From assembly GCA_017592775.1 (NCBI GenBank), contig JAGFNJ010000029.1, positions 1 through 64,000 on the forward strand: a stretch of 64,000 nucleotides of DNA. Reading direction: 5' to 3'. The stretch is from Candidatus Accumulibacter conexus. GTDB lineage: Bacteria > Pseudomonadota > Gammaproteobacteria > Burkholderiales > Rhodocyclaceae. The notes beneath the pieces are model-generated. The model saw nothing but the letters and a program-made list of their open reading frames with translations, searched no databases and was not told where the DNA came from. The translations under genes and the position numbers were made by a program. How positions within the stretch are numbered: the stretch's first letter is position 1; every line of letters starts with the position of its first letter. Below are positions 25,148-37,111 of the stretch, piece after piece.

Positions 25148-26253
25148 CGGACCTCGAGGAGGCGGCGTACCACCTGGTTGAATGGGGCGATCCACTCCGG
25201 CGCGAACTGCCGGTCGCAGGCGTTGATTTCGGCGATTGCCAGCAACACCGCACGCTTCCTGCCACGATGGTCGTGCTTCAGCATCACCGATTCGAAGGCG
25301 TCGACGATGCCGAGCAATCTCGCGCCGGGGCAGATGCCGGCGACCGGCAGCCCCCGCGGATAGCCCTTGCCATCGGGCATCTCGTGGTGCTGGGCGACCA
25401 TTTCGGCAGCCTCTGACCAGCCCGCCATCCTCGACAGCAAGCCGGCGGCGTAGTCCGGATGGAGATGCAGCGCCCTTCTGTCTTCCGCCGTCATCTTGGT
25501 GGACTTGAGCCACACCGCCTCGGCAAGGAACATCATGCCGATGTCGTGCATGTAGACGGCCGCTTCAAGTTGGCCAGGGTCGATGGTCTCACCGACCTCC
25601 TGATTCGTTTCCAGGGCCAGTCGGACGAGGCGCTCGGTCCTCCCTGCGAAGCGCGGCGAGCGGCCGTCCAGCTGGCAGGCAAGCGACTGAAAGAAGGCCA
25701 GATCGTCGCGCGGCCGCAGCGGCGCGGCTGCGGGCGGAGCGTTCGACTCGCCAGCGACGGTGAAGCCGCTGCTGGCGAGAGGACGGCAGCCGGTGAGCAT
25801 TTCGATGACCTCCGCCATCCCCTCGTCGAGTTCGCTCGGCGCCAGTTGCGCCAGATCCTCGATCCCTTCCACCATCGGCTCAACCTGCAGATCGGCAACC
25901 GCCCGCCCTGCGGCCAGGCGGGTCATCGCGAGTTCCAGTCGATCGACCAGCAGCAACACCAGTTCTGCCAGCCGGTTGGTGAACGGAGCCTCGTTGCGGC
26001 GCACCCGCGCGAGCAGGGTCTCGATCGGGTGGACCATGGCAACTGCCAGGTGGACCCCGCAAAGCGCAGCGTCGCCCTTGACGTTGTGCAGCGAGCGAAA
26101 CAGGCTGCCAAGCGCTTCGCGGTCGGCGCTGGCAACCCGCAGGTGGGCGACGTCACGTTCAATGGCGGGCACGTAATCGCGCAGCTCGTCGATGAAATCC
26201 CGCAGGCCCTCGGGATCGATCCGGCGCCAGTCTGCTGTTTGCTGTCGGTCCAT
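25144..26253 (-). CDS. HPt domain fused to an HD-GYP-type phosphodiesterase domain (369 aa)
   Basis: Residues ~1-130 are an HPt domain with the phosphoacceptor motif SLHNVKGDAALCGV. Residues ~195-369 are an HD-GYP domain with YMHDIGM, LHLHPDYAAG and QHHEMPDGKGYPRGLP. The HD, HHE and GYP motifs stay, but the usual Lys of HDxGK is Met and the early metal-ligand His (normally a few residues before 'RV') is replaced (GRTERLVRLA). Activity on c-di-GMP is therefore plausible but not certain. HPt is normally a phosphotransfer module, so phosphorelay input to the phosphodiesterase is an inference. No transmembrane segment. Four-nt overlap with tcdA. Confidence 0.82.
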   Translation of the reverse strand: MDRQQTADWRRIDPEGLRDFIDELRDYVPAIERDVAHLRVASADREALGSLFRSLHNVKGDAALCGVHLAVAMVHPIETLLARVRRNEAPFTNRLAELVLLLVDRLELAMTRLAAGRAVADLQVEPMVEGIEDLAQLAPSELDEGMAEVIEMLTGCRPLASSGFTVAGESNAPPAAAPLRPRDDLAFFQSLACQLDGRSPRFAGRTERLVRLALETNQEVGETIDPGQLEAAVYMHDIGMMFLAEAVWLKSTKMTAEDRRALHLHPDYAAGLLSRMAGWSEAAEMVAQHHEMPDGKGYPRGLPVAGICPGARLLGIVDAFESVMLKHDHRGRKRAVLLAIAEINACDRQFAPEWIAPFNQVVRRLLEVR

Positions 26254-26475
26254 GGGAAAAGCCCTTCGCCACGCGTTGGCGCAGAGTGTAACCGAAAGCC
26301 TCCAGCGCTGGCTGACCTGCCGTGCTCGCGGCGATTCAGGCCGTGGTATGAGCTGGCGGATCAGTTCCCGGAATCTCTCCGGTGGCTATCGTTCGCGACC
26401 TTGCACGTACGCGCCGACCCACCTGCGGGTCGATGTCGTTCAGCGCCCGCAGGGGTTGCACGCCCGCCAGCGACC

Positions 26476-28467
<1,992 letters not shown>

Positions 28468-28470
28468 ATG

Positions 28471-30216
28471 CTAGCCGTCACCGTCAGCGTTGCCGCGGAC
28501 GCCGATCGCTTGCAGGTATCGTTGCTTTTCCTCGCTCGACAATCCGCCAACCCCGAGCCGGTGCACCTTCTCCTGCAGCAACTGGAACGTGCGCCGGTGA
28601 TTGCCCTCCCGAAGCTTGCTCACTGCTCCGGCGAACTCGGCGTCAACCTCGTCTTCGGCAAAGGGCTGGTGCATTAGTTCAGCGGCAGCGGCGCGCAGGA
28701 CTTCCTCGCATTCGCCGCCCTGCAGCCGCTCGAGCAATGCCGAATATGGCAGATCTCCGCCAGGGGTCGATCTGATGGTTTCGCACAGCATGCGCACGGC
28801 GTTGGCCTCGGCCGAGCTGTCCGGCAAGAGTTCCACGGGCAGCTCGGACGCCAGTCTGGGCTTCTGCAGCAGCAGCCGCAGCAGTGGTCGCAGCAGCGAT
28901 GGCGCTTGCCGCCGTGCGCGGCCGGGAGCCGACTGGACCGCCGGCCGCAGGTCACACAGATGCTCAACCTCCGCCTGCGAGAACCCACTCAGTTCTGCCA
29001 GGCGCTTGACCAATTGCAGGCGCAGCATGCTGGATTGCAGGCGACCGAGAAGCGGCTTGGCCTCGGCGATCAACCTGACCCGGCCTTCCGCGCTGGCAAG
29101 ATCGCAGCGCCCAGCGAGTTCGCGCAGGAAGAACTCCGACAGCGGGGTGGCCTGCGTCGTCAGGGCGCGAAACGCGTCGGCGCCTCGCTGTCGGACCAGG
29201 CTGTCTGGATCCTCTCCTTCCGGCAGGAAGACAAAGGCGATGCTCTTCGGCTCGGCAAGGACTTCCAGGCTGCCCTCGAGGGCGCGCCAAGCGGCCTTCC
29301 GCCCGGCCGCATCGCCATCGAAGCAGAAAACGATACGATCGGCCTGGCGCAACAGCTTTTGCACCTGCGTCACCGTGGTGGCTGTGCCAAGGGTCGCGAC
29401 CGAGTTCTCGACGCCGTGCTGCGCCAGCGCCACGACATCGAGGTAGCCTTCGACGACGATCACCGTCCCCGCCTGACGAATGGCAACGCGCGCCTGCGGT
29501 AGACCAAAGACCTCACGGCCCTTCTCGAACAGCGGCGTTTCTGGCGAATTCAGGTACTTCGGCTCTCCCTGACCCAGTACCCGACCACCGAACGCAATCA
29601 CCTCACCCTTCTGGCTGCAGATCGGAAACATCACGCGATCACGGAAGCGGTCATACAGACGACCGCGCTCATCCTTGATCACCAGTCCGGCCAGTTGCAG
29701 TTCGACATTGGCATGGTCTTCGAAAACCCTGGCCAGATTCTGCCCCCCTTCCGCCGCATAGCCAATGCCGAACCGGCGTGCGATCTCACCGCTGACCCCC
29801 CGGTCCTTGAGATACCTGATCGCACGCTCGGAGCCCTTGAGCTGCTCGTAGTAGAACTTGGCGGCACGCGCCATGAGTTCGGCCAGCACCTGCGACTGCG
29901 GGCCGCGCCCGCTGGCTGTTCCACGCGCATCGGGAACTTCCATGGCGGCGCGGCCCGCAAGCTCGCGGACCGCATCCACAAAGCCCAGGCCGGAGTACTC
30001 GATCAGGAAGCCAATCGCGTTGCCGTGAGCGCCGCAACCGAAGCAGTGGTAGAACTGCTTGCTCGGACTGACGGTGAATGACGGCGACTTCTCGTTGTGA
30101 AAGGGGCAGCATGCGACGTAGTTGGCACCCGCCTTCTTGAGCGGCACATGCTCGTCGATCAGGTCAACCAGGTCGACCCGGTAGAGCAGTTCCTGAATGA
30201 ACGACTCAGGAATCAA
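28471..30216 (-). CDS. dnaG: DNA primase DnaG (581 aa, TTG start)
   Basis: Makes RNA primers at the replication fork. The CHC2 zinc finger is at the N-terminus (CCPFHNEKSPSFTV and YHCFGCGAHGN), the TOPRIM core follows with VVEGYLDVVALAQ and FCFDGDAAGRKAA, and the C-terminal helicase-binding domain closes the protein. The conserved start (IPESFIQELLYRVDLVDLID) is preceded by TTG at 30216 with GGGGGAA 8 nt upstream, so TTG is the start; an open extension to 30753 is not conserved. The gene between rpsU and dnaG in many betaproteobacteria (yqeY) is missing. Confidence 0.95.
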   Translation of the reverse strand: MIPESFIQELLYRVDLVDLIDEHVPLKKAGANYVACCPFHNEKSPSFTVSPSKQFYHCFGCGAHGNAIGFLIEYSGLGFVDAVRELAGRAAMEVPDARGTASGRGPQSQVLAELMARAAKFYYEQLKGSERAIRYLKDRGVSGEIARRFGIGYAAEGGQNLARVFEDHANVELQLAGLVIKDERGRLYDRFRDRVMFPICSQKGEVIAFGGRVLGQGEPKYLNSPETPLFEKGREVFGLPQARVAIRQAGTVIVVEGYLDVVALAQHGVENSVATLGTATTVTQVQKLLRQADRIVFCFDGDAAGRKAAWRALEGSLEVLAEPKSIAFVFLPEGEDPDSLVRQRGADAFRALTTQATPLSEFFLRELAGRCDLASAEGRVRLIAEAKPLLGRLQSSMLRLQLVKRLAELSGFSQAEVEHLCDLRPAVQSAPGRARRQAPSLLRPLLRLLLQKPRLASELPVELLPDSSAEANAVRMLCETIRSTPGGDLPYSALLERLQGGECEEVLRAAAAELMHQPFAEDEVDAEFAGAVSKLREGNHRRTFQLLQEKVHRLGVGGLSSEEKQRYLQAIGVRGNADGDG

Positions 30217-30685
30217 CCGGTCTTCCCCCTGCTCCGTCAGCCACCGCGCAACCGGTGAAAAACCCGCCCGCTCCGGCCATCGCCGGCGATGGGACGCCGG
30301 GCCGCCGACGCCCACAGGAGCCGCCGACCTGTGTGGACGACCGCCCGGCCCGCCAACCTGATGGGTGCGTTGCGACCCGCAGTTCGCGCGGCCCCGACAG
30401 CGCTGGCTCGGTGCAAGCACGACGGGACAACGCTGGCCGCGGTTGGCTGTCAAGCAAGGCAGGGGGCATTCGTGGTGCAGCGGGCCACGCGACATGGCCC
30501 GCTGACAGGCAACTCGCGCTGGCAATCCCAATGACATCCATGTTGCCGCGCCTCCCGCGAATCCTTCGAGGCCGGTTTGCAGGCGCAGGCAAGACGCCGG
30601 TACGGGCCGCGCGCATCGAACCCGCCACAAGCGAAGACAGCCGCCCGTCGCAAGAAGGGCGGCGTTCCGTGCAGGAAAGCGGGGA
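30217..30685. other. 469-bp gap between rpsU and dnaG, no gene seen
   Basis: In many relatives a GatB/YqeY-domain gene sits here. Neither strand shows one. The open frame continuing from dnaG is Arg/Pro/Ala-rich without recognisable content. A perfect 10-bp hairpin is the only clear structure. Confidence 0.6.
30478..30504 (-). other. Perfect 10-bp hairpin in the rpsU-dnaG gap
   Basis: CAGCGGGCCA (30478-30487) and TGGCCCGCTG (30495-30504) with a 7-nt loop. No T-run follows on either strand. It could attenuate transcription or be an RNA processing site between rpsU and dnaG, where differential expression is known in other bacteria. Confidence 0.5.
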
Positions 30686-30898
30686 TCAGTAAAGCTTGGG
30701 CGGCAGCGTTTGGCTGCGCATCCGCTTGTGGTGACGCTTGACCGCTGCTGCAAGCTTCCGCTTGCGCTCTGCCGTGGGCTTCTCGTAGAACTCGCGAGCC
30801 CTCAATTCGGTCAGGAGACCGGTTTTCTCGACGGTACGCTTGAAACGACGAATCGCAACTTCGAACGGCTCATTTTCCTTGACGCGAATGGCTGGCAT
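30686..30898 (-). CDS. rpsU: 30S ribosomal protein S21 (70 aa)
   Basis: Small basic ribosomal protein, [20 protein letters not shown] at the start and the usual Arg/Lys-rich end ([16 protein letters not shown]). Length is standard. GGGAAGAG lies upstream of the ATG at 30898. First gene of the macromolecular-synthesis block, with its own strong promoter. Confidence 0.97.
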   Translation of the reverse strand: MPAIRVKENEPFEVAIRRFKRTVEKTGLLTELRAREFYEKPTAERKRKLAAAVKRHHKRMRSQTLPPKLY

Positions 30899-30946
30899 CG
30901 ACTCTTCCCAAGTTCAAAAAATTCCAAGACCACAACCCAGTCGGCC

Positions 30947-30976
30947 ATTATAAGCACACTCGTCCCCAACTTCCAA
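30947..30976 (-). promoter_or_regulatory. Strong sigma-70 promoter of rpsU
   Basis: On the minus strand a consensus TATAAT (30947-30952) lies 18 nt after TTGGAA (30971-30976), about 48 bp before the rpsU ATG. Confidence 0.8.
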
Positions 30977-31104
30977 GCAGAGCGTCGCTGGCGCAGCGAT
31001 GTCGGGTGGCTGTGTGGCGTGTTTCTCACGCAGGCAACGCGCGAGCACGCGTGCTCTGGTCTCGCCGGCGAAGTGGGGCCGGTCACCGCCATTCCCCCGC
31101 ATGG

Positions 31105-32187
31105 TCACCGCTCTACCAGGAGTTCCTGCAAGGCCTGCAGCAGCAGGGCGCACTGCTCGTCGCTGCCGACGGTGATGCGCAGGTACTGCTCGATCCGCGG
31201 CAGCCGGAAGTGGCGAACGATGATGCCGCGTTGCCGCAGTCGCGCCGCGAGTTCGCCGGCGTCGTGCTGCGGGTGACGGACGAAGATGAAGTTGGCGGCT
31301 GACGGCAGGACGTCGAAGGCAAGCGCCAACAGGGCCTCGCGCAGCGTTTCGCGACTGCGGATGACCGCCTGCCGGGTGGTCTCGAAGTACTCCTCGTCGG
31401 CGATGGCAGCGACTGCACCGACGATTGCCAGGCGATCAAGCGGATAGGAGTTGAAGCTGTTCTTGACGCGCTCGAGCGCTTCGATCAAGTCTCTCTGGCC
31501 AATGGCGTAGCCGACGCGCAGCCCGGCCAATGAACGCGACTTGGAGAGGGTATGCACCACCAGCAGGTTGGCGTGGCGATTGACGAGGGCGATCGCGGAT
31601 TCGCCACCGAAGTCTATGTAGGCTTCGTCGACGACGACCACCGATTGGCGATGCGTGCGCAGCAACTGCTCGATCGCTGCCAAGGGCAGCAGGCGGCCTG
31701 TGGGGGCATTCGGGTTCGGGAAAATGATGCCGCCGTTGGCGGCTGCATAGTCTTCCACGGCGATCCGGAAGTCTTCGCGCAGCGGCACCGTCACGTAGGC
31801 GATTTCGTAGAGTGCGCAGTAGACCGGATAGAAGCTGTAAGTGATGTCGGGGAAGAGGATCGGCAGTTCGTGCCTGAGCAACGCCATGAAGGCGAGAGCG
31901 AGCACCTCGTCGGAACCGTTGCCAACGAAGACCTGCTCCGTACCGATGCCGAACTCACCGTAGCGGGCGGCAATCGCCGCGCGCAACCGGTCGGCGCCCG
32001 GGTCGGGATAGAGCCGCAGCGAGCCACCGTCGGCAGCCATTTCGCCGGCGATCGCAGCGACCACGCGCGGCGATGGTGGATAGGGATTTTCGTTGGTGTT
32101 CAGCTTGACGAGCTGCGGCAGCTTCGGCTGCTCGCCGGGAACATAGGGCGTCAGGCGATGAACGACGGGGCTCCAGTAGCGGCTCAT
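31105..32187 (-). CDS. hisC: Histidinol-phosphate aminotransferase (360 aa)
   Basis: PLP enzyme converting imidazole-acetol phosphate to histidinol phosphate. Typical features are [15 protein letters not shown], the PLP-phosphate region [29 protein letters not shown], the PLP lysine in [15 protein letters not shown] and a C-terminal [11 protein letters not shown] with the substrate-binding Arg. It is transcribed away from hisB, sharing a 153-bp divergent control region with the rest of the his genes. hisG and hisD, usually next to hisC in betaproteobacteria, are not in this window. Confidence 0.95.
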   Translation of the reverse strand: MSRYWSPVVHRLTPYVPGEQPKLPQLVKLNTNENPYPPSPRVVAAIAGEMAADGGSLRLYPDPGADRLRAAIAARYGEFGIGTEQVFVGNGSDEVLALAFMALLRHELPILFPDITYSFYPVYCALYEIAYVTVPLREDFRIAVEDYAAANGGIIFPNPNAPTGRLLPLAAIEQLLRTHRQSVVVVDEAYIDFGGESAIALVNRHANLLVVHTLSKSRSLAGLRVGYAIGQRDLIEALERVKNSFNSYPLDRLAIVGAVAAIADEEYFETTRQAVIRSRETLREALLALAFDVLPSAANFIFVRHPQHDAGELAARLRQRGIIVRHFRLPRIEQYLRITVGSDEQCALLLQALQELLVER

Positions 32188-32225
32188 GAAAGGCTGCTCG
32201 GTGTAGGTTCACAGGAAGCGCGAAA

Positions 32226-32234
32226 TGGTATCAT
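32226..32234 (+). promoter_or_regulatory. Possible extended -10 promoter of the his operon
   Basis: TGG-TATCAT gives an extended -10 box in the hisC-hisB intergenic region, about 107 bp before hisB; the -35 (GTTCAC, 16 nt upstream) is poor. Confidence 0.35.
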
Positions 32235-32340
32235 GCGCCTCTGTCGATCAGCGGGCGGTTACCGATGATCGCTGGTGCCCGGCAGCCTCAGGCCGAGCGC
32301 CCTTGTTCACACCCGACATGCCTCAGGCAATGGTATCCCG

Positions 32341-32928
32341 ATGCGGCAAGCAGAAGTCTCCAGGCACACGCTCGAAACCCGGGTCGATGTCCGGCTGGAT
32401 CTCGATGGCAGCGGGCGGGGGAATTTCGCCACCGGCGTGCCCTTCCTCGACCACATGCTCGAGCAGATCTCGCGGCACGGACTGATCGACCTCGACATCG
32501 TTGCGAGTGGTGACCTGCACATCGATGCGCACCACACGGTTGAGGACATCGGCATCACGCTGGGCCAGGCCCTGGCGCGCGCGCTGGGTGACAAGCGGGG
32601 CTTGCGTCGCTACGGCCATGCCTACGTACCACTCGACGAAGCCCTGTCACGCGTCGTCGTCGATCTCTCGGGCAGGCCGGGCCTCTGCTTCCATGTCGGG
32701 TTTGCGCGGGCAATGATCGGCGGCTTCGACGTGGATCTGGTCCGCGAGTTCTTCCAGGGTCTCGTCAATCATGCGGCGCTGACCCTGCACATCGACAACC
32801 TGTGCGGCGACAACGCGCACCACCAGGCGGAGACGGTGTTCAAGGCTTTCGGTCGTGCGCTGCGAATGGCGGTGGAAGAAGATCCGCGTGCCAGTGGCAG
32901 CGTTCCGTCGACCAAAGGCTCGCTGTGA
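32341..32928 (+). CDS. hisB: Imidazoleglycerol-phosphate dehydratase (195 aa)
   Basis: Sixth step of histidine synthesis. Mn-binding His motifs are in [24 protein letters not shown] and [18 protein letters not shown]. It is the monofunctional form with no phosphatase domain. The start at 32341 gives [13 protein letters not shown], matching the family; the open region before it does not. First gene of hisBHAFIE; its TGA overlaps the hisH ATG by one base. Confidence 0.95.
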   Translation: MRQAEVSRHTLETRVDVRLDLDGSGRGNFATGVPFLDHMLEQISRHGLIDLDIVASGDLHIDAHHTVEDIGITLGQALARALGDKRGLRRYGHAYVPLDEALSRVVVDLSGRPGLCFHVGFARAMIGGFDVDLVREFFQGLVNHAALTLHIDNLCGDNAHHQAETVFKAFGRALRMAVEEDPRASGSVPSTKGSL

Positions 32929-33587
32929 TGGAGAATGGCACCCGGCAGCCTGGTGCCATCGTCGTCGTCGATTACGGCATGGGCAATCTGCGCTCGGTCT
33001 GGCAGGCACTGGCACGGGTCGCCAATGGCCGTGCGGTGATCGTTTCGGCCGATCCAGAAGTGGTTCTTGCTGCCGAGCGCGTCGTCTTTCCCGGCCAGGG
33101 GGCGATGCCGGACTGCATGCGCGAGGTTGACGATCGCGGCCTGCGAGCGGCAATTCTGGATGCCGCCCGCAACAAGCCCTTTCTCGGCATCTGCATCGGT
33201 CAGCAGATGCTCTTCGAGCACAGCGAGGAGGGCGACGTCCCGGGACTCGGCATCCTGCCGGGACGTGTCCGGCGCTTCCCGGCAGCCGCCATGGTCGACC
33301 CTGCCGGGATACGGCTCAAGGTGCCGCACATGGGGTGGAACGAGGTCTGGCAGCAGGGCGACCATCCCCTGTGGCGGGGAATCGCCGACGGTGCCCGTTT
33401 CTATTTCGTGCACAGCTACTTCGTCGAACCCGACGATGCAGGCTGCGTCGCCGCCACGACCGATTATGGCATCCACTTTACCAGCGTCGTCGCACGGGAT
33501 AACATCTTCGCTCTGCAGTGCCACCCCGAAAAGAGTTCGCCGGCCGGGCTCGTCCTGCTGGCGAACTTCCTTGCCTGGAAACCCTGA
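32928..33587 (+). CDS. hisH: Imidazole glycerol phosphate synthase, glutaminase subunit (219 aa)
   Basis: Supplies ammonia to HisF. The class I glutaminase triad is visible: Cys in FLGICIGQQMLFE, and His and Glu in ALQCHPEKSS. The start begins VVVDYGMGNLRSV after a short extension. ATG 32928 overlaps the hisB stop (TGATG), so translation is coupled. Confidence 0.95.
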   Translation: MENGTRQPGAIVVVDYGMGNLRSVWQALARVANGRAVIVSADPEVVLAAERVVFPGQGAMPDCMREVDDRGLRAAILDAARNKPFLGICIGQQMLFEHSEEGDVPGLGILPGRVRRFPAAAMVDPAGIRLKVPHMGWNEVWQQGDHPLWRGIADGARFYFVHSYFVEPDDAGCVAATTDYGIHFTSVVARDNIFALQCHPEKSSPAGLVLLANFLAWKP

Positions 33588-33635
33588 TCGAGCGCCCGTG
33601 TCTCATTTGTATCAACTCCTTTTCTTGTTTCCGCC

Positions 33636-34379
33636 ATGCTGATCATTCCCGCGATCGACCTCAAGGATGGACAATGCGTCCGGCTCAAACAGGGTCTCAT
33701 GGACCAGGTGACCGTTTTCCCCAATTCGCCCCGCGACCAGGCACGCCACTGGCTGTCACAGGGTGCTCGGCGCCTGCACGTGGTCGACCTCGATGGGGCG
33801 TTCGCCGGCAAACCGAAGAATGAACGGGCGATCAAGGAGATCGTCGAGGAGGTCGGCGACGACATCCCGGTGCAGCTTGGCGGCGGCATCCGTGACCTCG
33901 ACACCATCGAGCGCTGTCTCGATGACGGCGTCAGCTACGTCATCATCGGCACCGCCGCGGTCAAGAATCCGGGATTCCTGCACGACGCCTGTGGCGCCTT
34001 TCCCGGCCACATCATCGTCGGCCTGGACGCCCGGGATGGCAAGGTGGCGGTCGATGGCTGGTCGAAAATGACCGGGCACGATGTCATCGATCTGGCGCGG
34101 AAGTATGAGGACTACGGCGTCGAGGCGATCATCTACACCGACATCGGGCGCGACGGGATGCTCTCGGGGATCAACATCGAAGCAACGGTGAAACTGGCGC
34201 AGGCCCTGCTGATTCCAGTGATCGCCAGCGGCGGTCTGTCGAGCCTCGACGACATCCGGCGACTCTGCGCCGTCGAGGAGGAAGGCATCAGCGCGGCGAT
34301 TGCCGGCCGCGCGATCTACGATGGTTCGCTCGATTTTGCCACGGCACAGGCGACCGCCGATCACGGTACGAAAACATGA
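33636..34379 (+). CDS. hisA: ProFAR isomerase HisA (247 aa)
   Basis: TIM-barrel isomerase. Starts [20 protein letters not shown] with the catalytic Asp in AIDLKDG, then [14 protein letters not shown] and [12 protein letters not shown] with the second acidic residue, and the phosphate site [13 protein letters not shown]. 48 bp after hisH. Confidence 0.95.
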   Translation: MLIIPAIDLKDGQCVRLKQGLMDQVTVFPNSPRDQARHWLSQGARRLHVVDLDGAFAGKPKNERAIKEIVEEVGDDIPVQLGGGIRDLDTIERCLDDGVSYVIIGTAAVKNPGFLHDACGAFPGHIIVGLDARDGKVAVDGWSKMTGHDVIDLARKYEDYGVEAIIYTDIGRDGMLSGINIEATVKLAQALLIPVIASGGLSSLDDIRRLCAVEEEGISAAIAGRAIYDGSLDFATAQATADHGTKT

Positions 34380-34422
34380 GCAGCGCTGCCGTCGCCCGGT
34401 TTGCTGCGGCCGGTAGCTGACC

Positions 34423-35180
<758 letters not shown>

Positions 35181-35184
<4 letters not shown>

Positions 35185-35585
35185 GCGACCTGGACCCGGG
35201 CGAGAACTGGCTCGACGCACTCAAGTGGGATGCGCAGGGGATGATCCCCGCGATCGCGCAGGATGCCGTCAGTGGCCGTGTGCTGATGTTCGCCTTCATG
35301 AACCGGGAGTCGCTGCAGGCAACGGTTGACAGCGGCAGCGCGGTATACTGGTCGCGTTCGCGTCAGCGCCTGTGGCGCAAGGGCGAAGAGTCCGGACATG
35401 TGCAACGGGTGCGCGCGATTCGCGCCGATTGTGACGGTGACGTCCTGCTGCTGTCGATCGAGCAGCAGGGAGGAATTGCCTGCCATACCGGCCGCGAGAG
35501 CTGCTTTTTCCATCAACTTCAGGGGAACGCCTGGGTCGCTGTCGACCCGGTGCTCAAGAGCCCCGGGGACATATACGGCAAATGA
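35181..35585 (+). CDS. hisI: Phosphoribosyl-AMP cyclohydrolase (134 aa, GTG start)
   Basis: Zn-dependent third-step enzyme. Typical motifs are [35 protein letters not shown] and the metal-site cysteines in IRADCDGD and [15 protein letters not shown] at 35181 overlaps the hisF stop. Separate from hisE, unlike enterobacterial HisIE; the two genes overlap by 4 nt. Confidence 0.95.
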
Positions 35586-35902
35586 ACATGGATATGCTGC
35601 ACCGGATCTCGGAAACGCTGCTCGAACGTCGCCGGGCAGACCCGGAAACCTCGTACACTGCACAGCTGATGTCCAAGGGCCCGGACTCGATCCTGAAGAA
35701 GATCGGCGAGGAATGTGCCGAGCTGATCATGGCGGGCAAGGAGGGCAACCGACTGCATGTGGTGTGGGAGTCGGCCGACGTCCTGTACCACATCATGGTG
35801 CTGCTCGCCTTCCACGGCCTGACGATCGAGGACGTGCTGCAGGAGATGCGGCGTCGCGAAGGCATCTCGGGAATCGACGAGAAGAAGTCGCGGAAGGGCT
35901 GA
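35582..35902 (+). CDS. hisE: Phosphoribosyl-ATP pyrophosphatase (106 aa)
   Basis: Second step of histidine synthesis, MazG-like helical fold. [33 protein letters not shown] and the metal-binding [13 protein letters not shown] are visible. ATGA overlap with hisI. Confidence 0.95.
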   Translation: MNMDMLHRISETLLERRRADPETSYTAQLMSKGPDSILKKIGEECAELIMAGKEGNRLHVVWESADVLYHIMVLLAFHGLTIEDVLQEMRRREGISGIDEKKSRKG

Positions 35903-35905
35903 GCG

Positions 35906-36256
35906 ATGGACGACTGCCTGTTCTGCCGCATCGTCGCTGGCCGGATTCCGGCGCGCAAGGTCTTCGAGGACGACGAGATCCTTGCCTTCCACGACATCAA
36001 CCCGGCACGGCCGGTGCATCTCCTGGTGATTCCGAAGCGCCACATCACTTCGCTGGCAACGGTCAGCGACGCCGACACGGCGGTTCTCGGGCGCATGCTG
36101 GCGGTTGCCAATCGGCTGGCGACCGAGCAGGGCAGCCCGGACGGCTTTCGCGTGATCATCAACACGGGTCGCATCGGCCATCAGGAAGTGCAACACCTGC
36201 ACGCCCACATCGTCGGCGGTCCGGAACCGGTGGGGCCCATGCTCAAACGCATCTGA
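35906..36256 (+). CDS. hinT: HIT-family nucleotide hydrolase (HinT-like, 116 aa)
   Basis: Purine nucleoside phosphoramidase family. [20 protein letters not shown] at the start and the histidine triad in [11 protein letters not shown] near the end. It starts 3 nt after hisE, an order (hisE-hinT-tatA) that is usual in betaproteobacteria. Confidence 0.94.
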   Translation: MDDCLFCRIVAGRIPARKVFEDDEILAFHDINPARPVHLLVIPKRHITSLATVSDADTAVLGRMLAVANRLATEQGSPDGFRVIINTGRIGHQEVQHLHAHIVGGPEPVGPMLKRI

Positions 36257-36341
36257 CGACGCGTTCGGCCGCCCGACGGCACGCAGGCACAGAGTGACGC
36301 CGCGGACCGTGCATCAATATTCACCTCATTGGAGGTCTGAC

Positions 36342-36599
36342 ATGGGTTCTTTCAGCATCTGGCACTGGTTGGTCGTCCTGGTCATCGTTCTCCTGATCTT
36401 CGGCACCAAGAAGCTGCGAAATCTTGGCGCCGATCTCGGTGGCGCAGTGAAGGGATTCAAGGACGGGATCAAGGACGCAGCAGGTGAGGACAAGCCCGCT
36501 GAGCCAGCCGCCGCTGCGACACCGACGCCGCCGCCGCCACAGCAGGTGACGACCGGGCAGACGATCGAGGGCGAGATCCGGGAAAAGACCCGCGGCTAG
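36342..36599 (+). CDS. tatA: Sec-independent translocase protein TatA (85 aa)
   Basis: One N-terminal membrane helix ([15 protein letters not shown]) followed by the [20 protein letters not shown] amphipathic helix, both hallmarks of TatA, then a Pro/Ala-rich tail. GGAGG lies 7 nt before ATG 36342. Forms the pore ring for folded-protein export with TatB and TatC encoded next. Confidence 0.95.
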   Translation: MGSFSIWHWLVVLVIVLLIFGTKKLRNLGADLGGAVKGFKDGIKDAAGEDKPAEPAAAATPTPPPPQQVTTGQTIEGEIREKTRG

Positions 36600-36699
36600 A
36601 CGAGCGGACTGCGGCTGGCGGCAGCAACGGGGGCGCCGGTCGTCCGCATGCCGTGCCACTGCCCCTTCGTGTCGCCTGCGCCCAGACGGATGAACGCAC

Positions 36700-37104
36700 A
36701 TGTTTGATATCGGCTTCTCCGAATTGATGCTGATCGCCGTCGTCGCGCTGGTCGTGATCGGTCCCGAACGGCTGCCGCGCGTCGCGCGCACGGCCGGGCA
36801 CCTGCTCGGCCGGCTGCAGCGTTACGTCAGCACGGTCAAGTCGGACATCAGCCGCGAGATGCAACTCGACGAGTTGCGTCGCTTGCAGAGCGAGATGCAG
36901 GAGTCGGCGCGCAGCGTCGAGGAAAGCCTGAGCAGCGAGATGCAGGCGGCGAAACAGGCGCTCGCCGTGACGGCGGAAGCGGTCAGCGGCGATCTCAAGG
37001 CGCCACTGGCGAATGCGCCGGCATCGGCAGTCGTCGCTTCGCCGGTGCCGGCAGCCGCAAACGGGACTGAGGCCGATCGCGGCAAGCCCGGCACGAGCGC
37101 CTGA
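36700..37104 (+). CDS. tatB: Sec-independent translocase protein TatB (134 aa)
   Basis: Starts MFDIGFSELMLIAVVALVVI with the conserved Glu8 and GPERLPRVART, then a long amphipathic helix and an Ala-rich tail. Receptor component with TatC. Stop 7 nt before tatC. Confidence 0.94.
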   Translation: MFDIGFSELMLIAVVALVVIGPERLPRVARTAGHLLGRLQRYVSTVKSDISREMQLDELRRLQSEMQESARSVEESLSSEMQAAKQALAVTAEAVSGDLKAPLANAPASAVVASPVPAAANGTEADRGKPGTSA

Positions 37105-37111
37105 TGCGAAG

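Noticed and set aside
30217-30753. N-terminal extension of DnaG or a separate protein upstream
   Set aside because: Not conserved, overlaps rpsU, and TTG 30216 has a good Shine-Dalgarno exactly at the family start.
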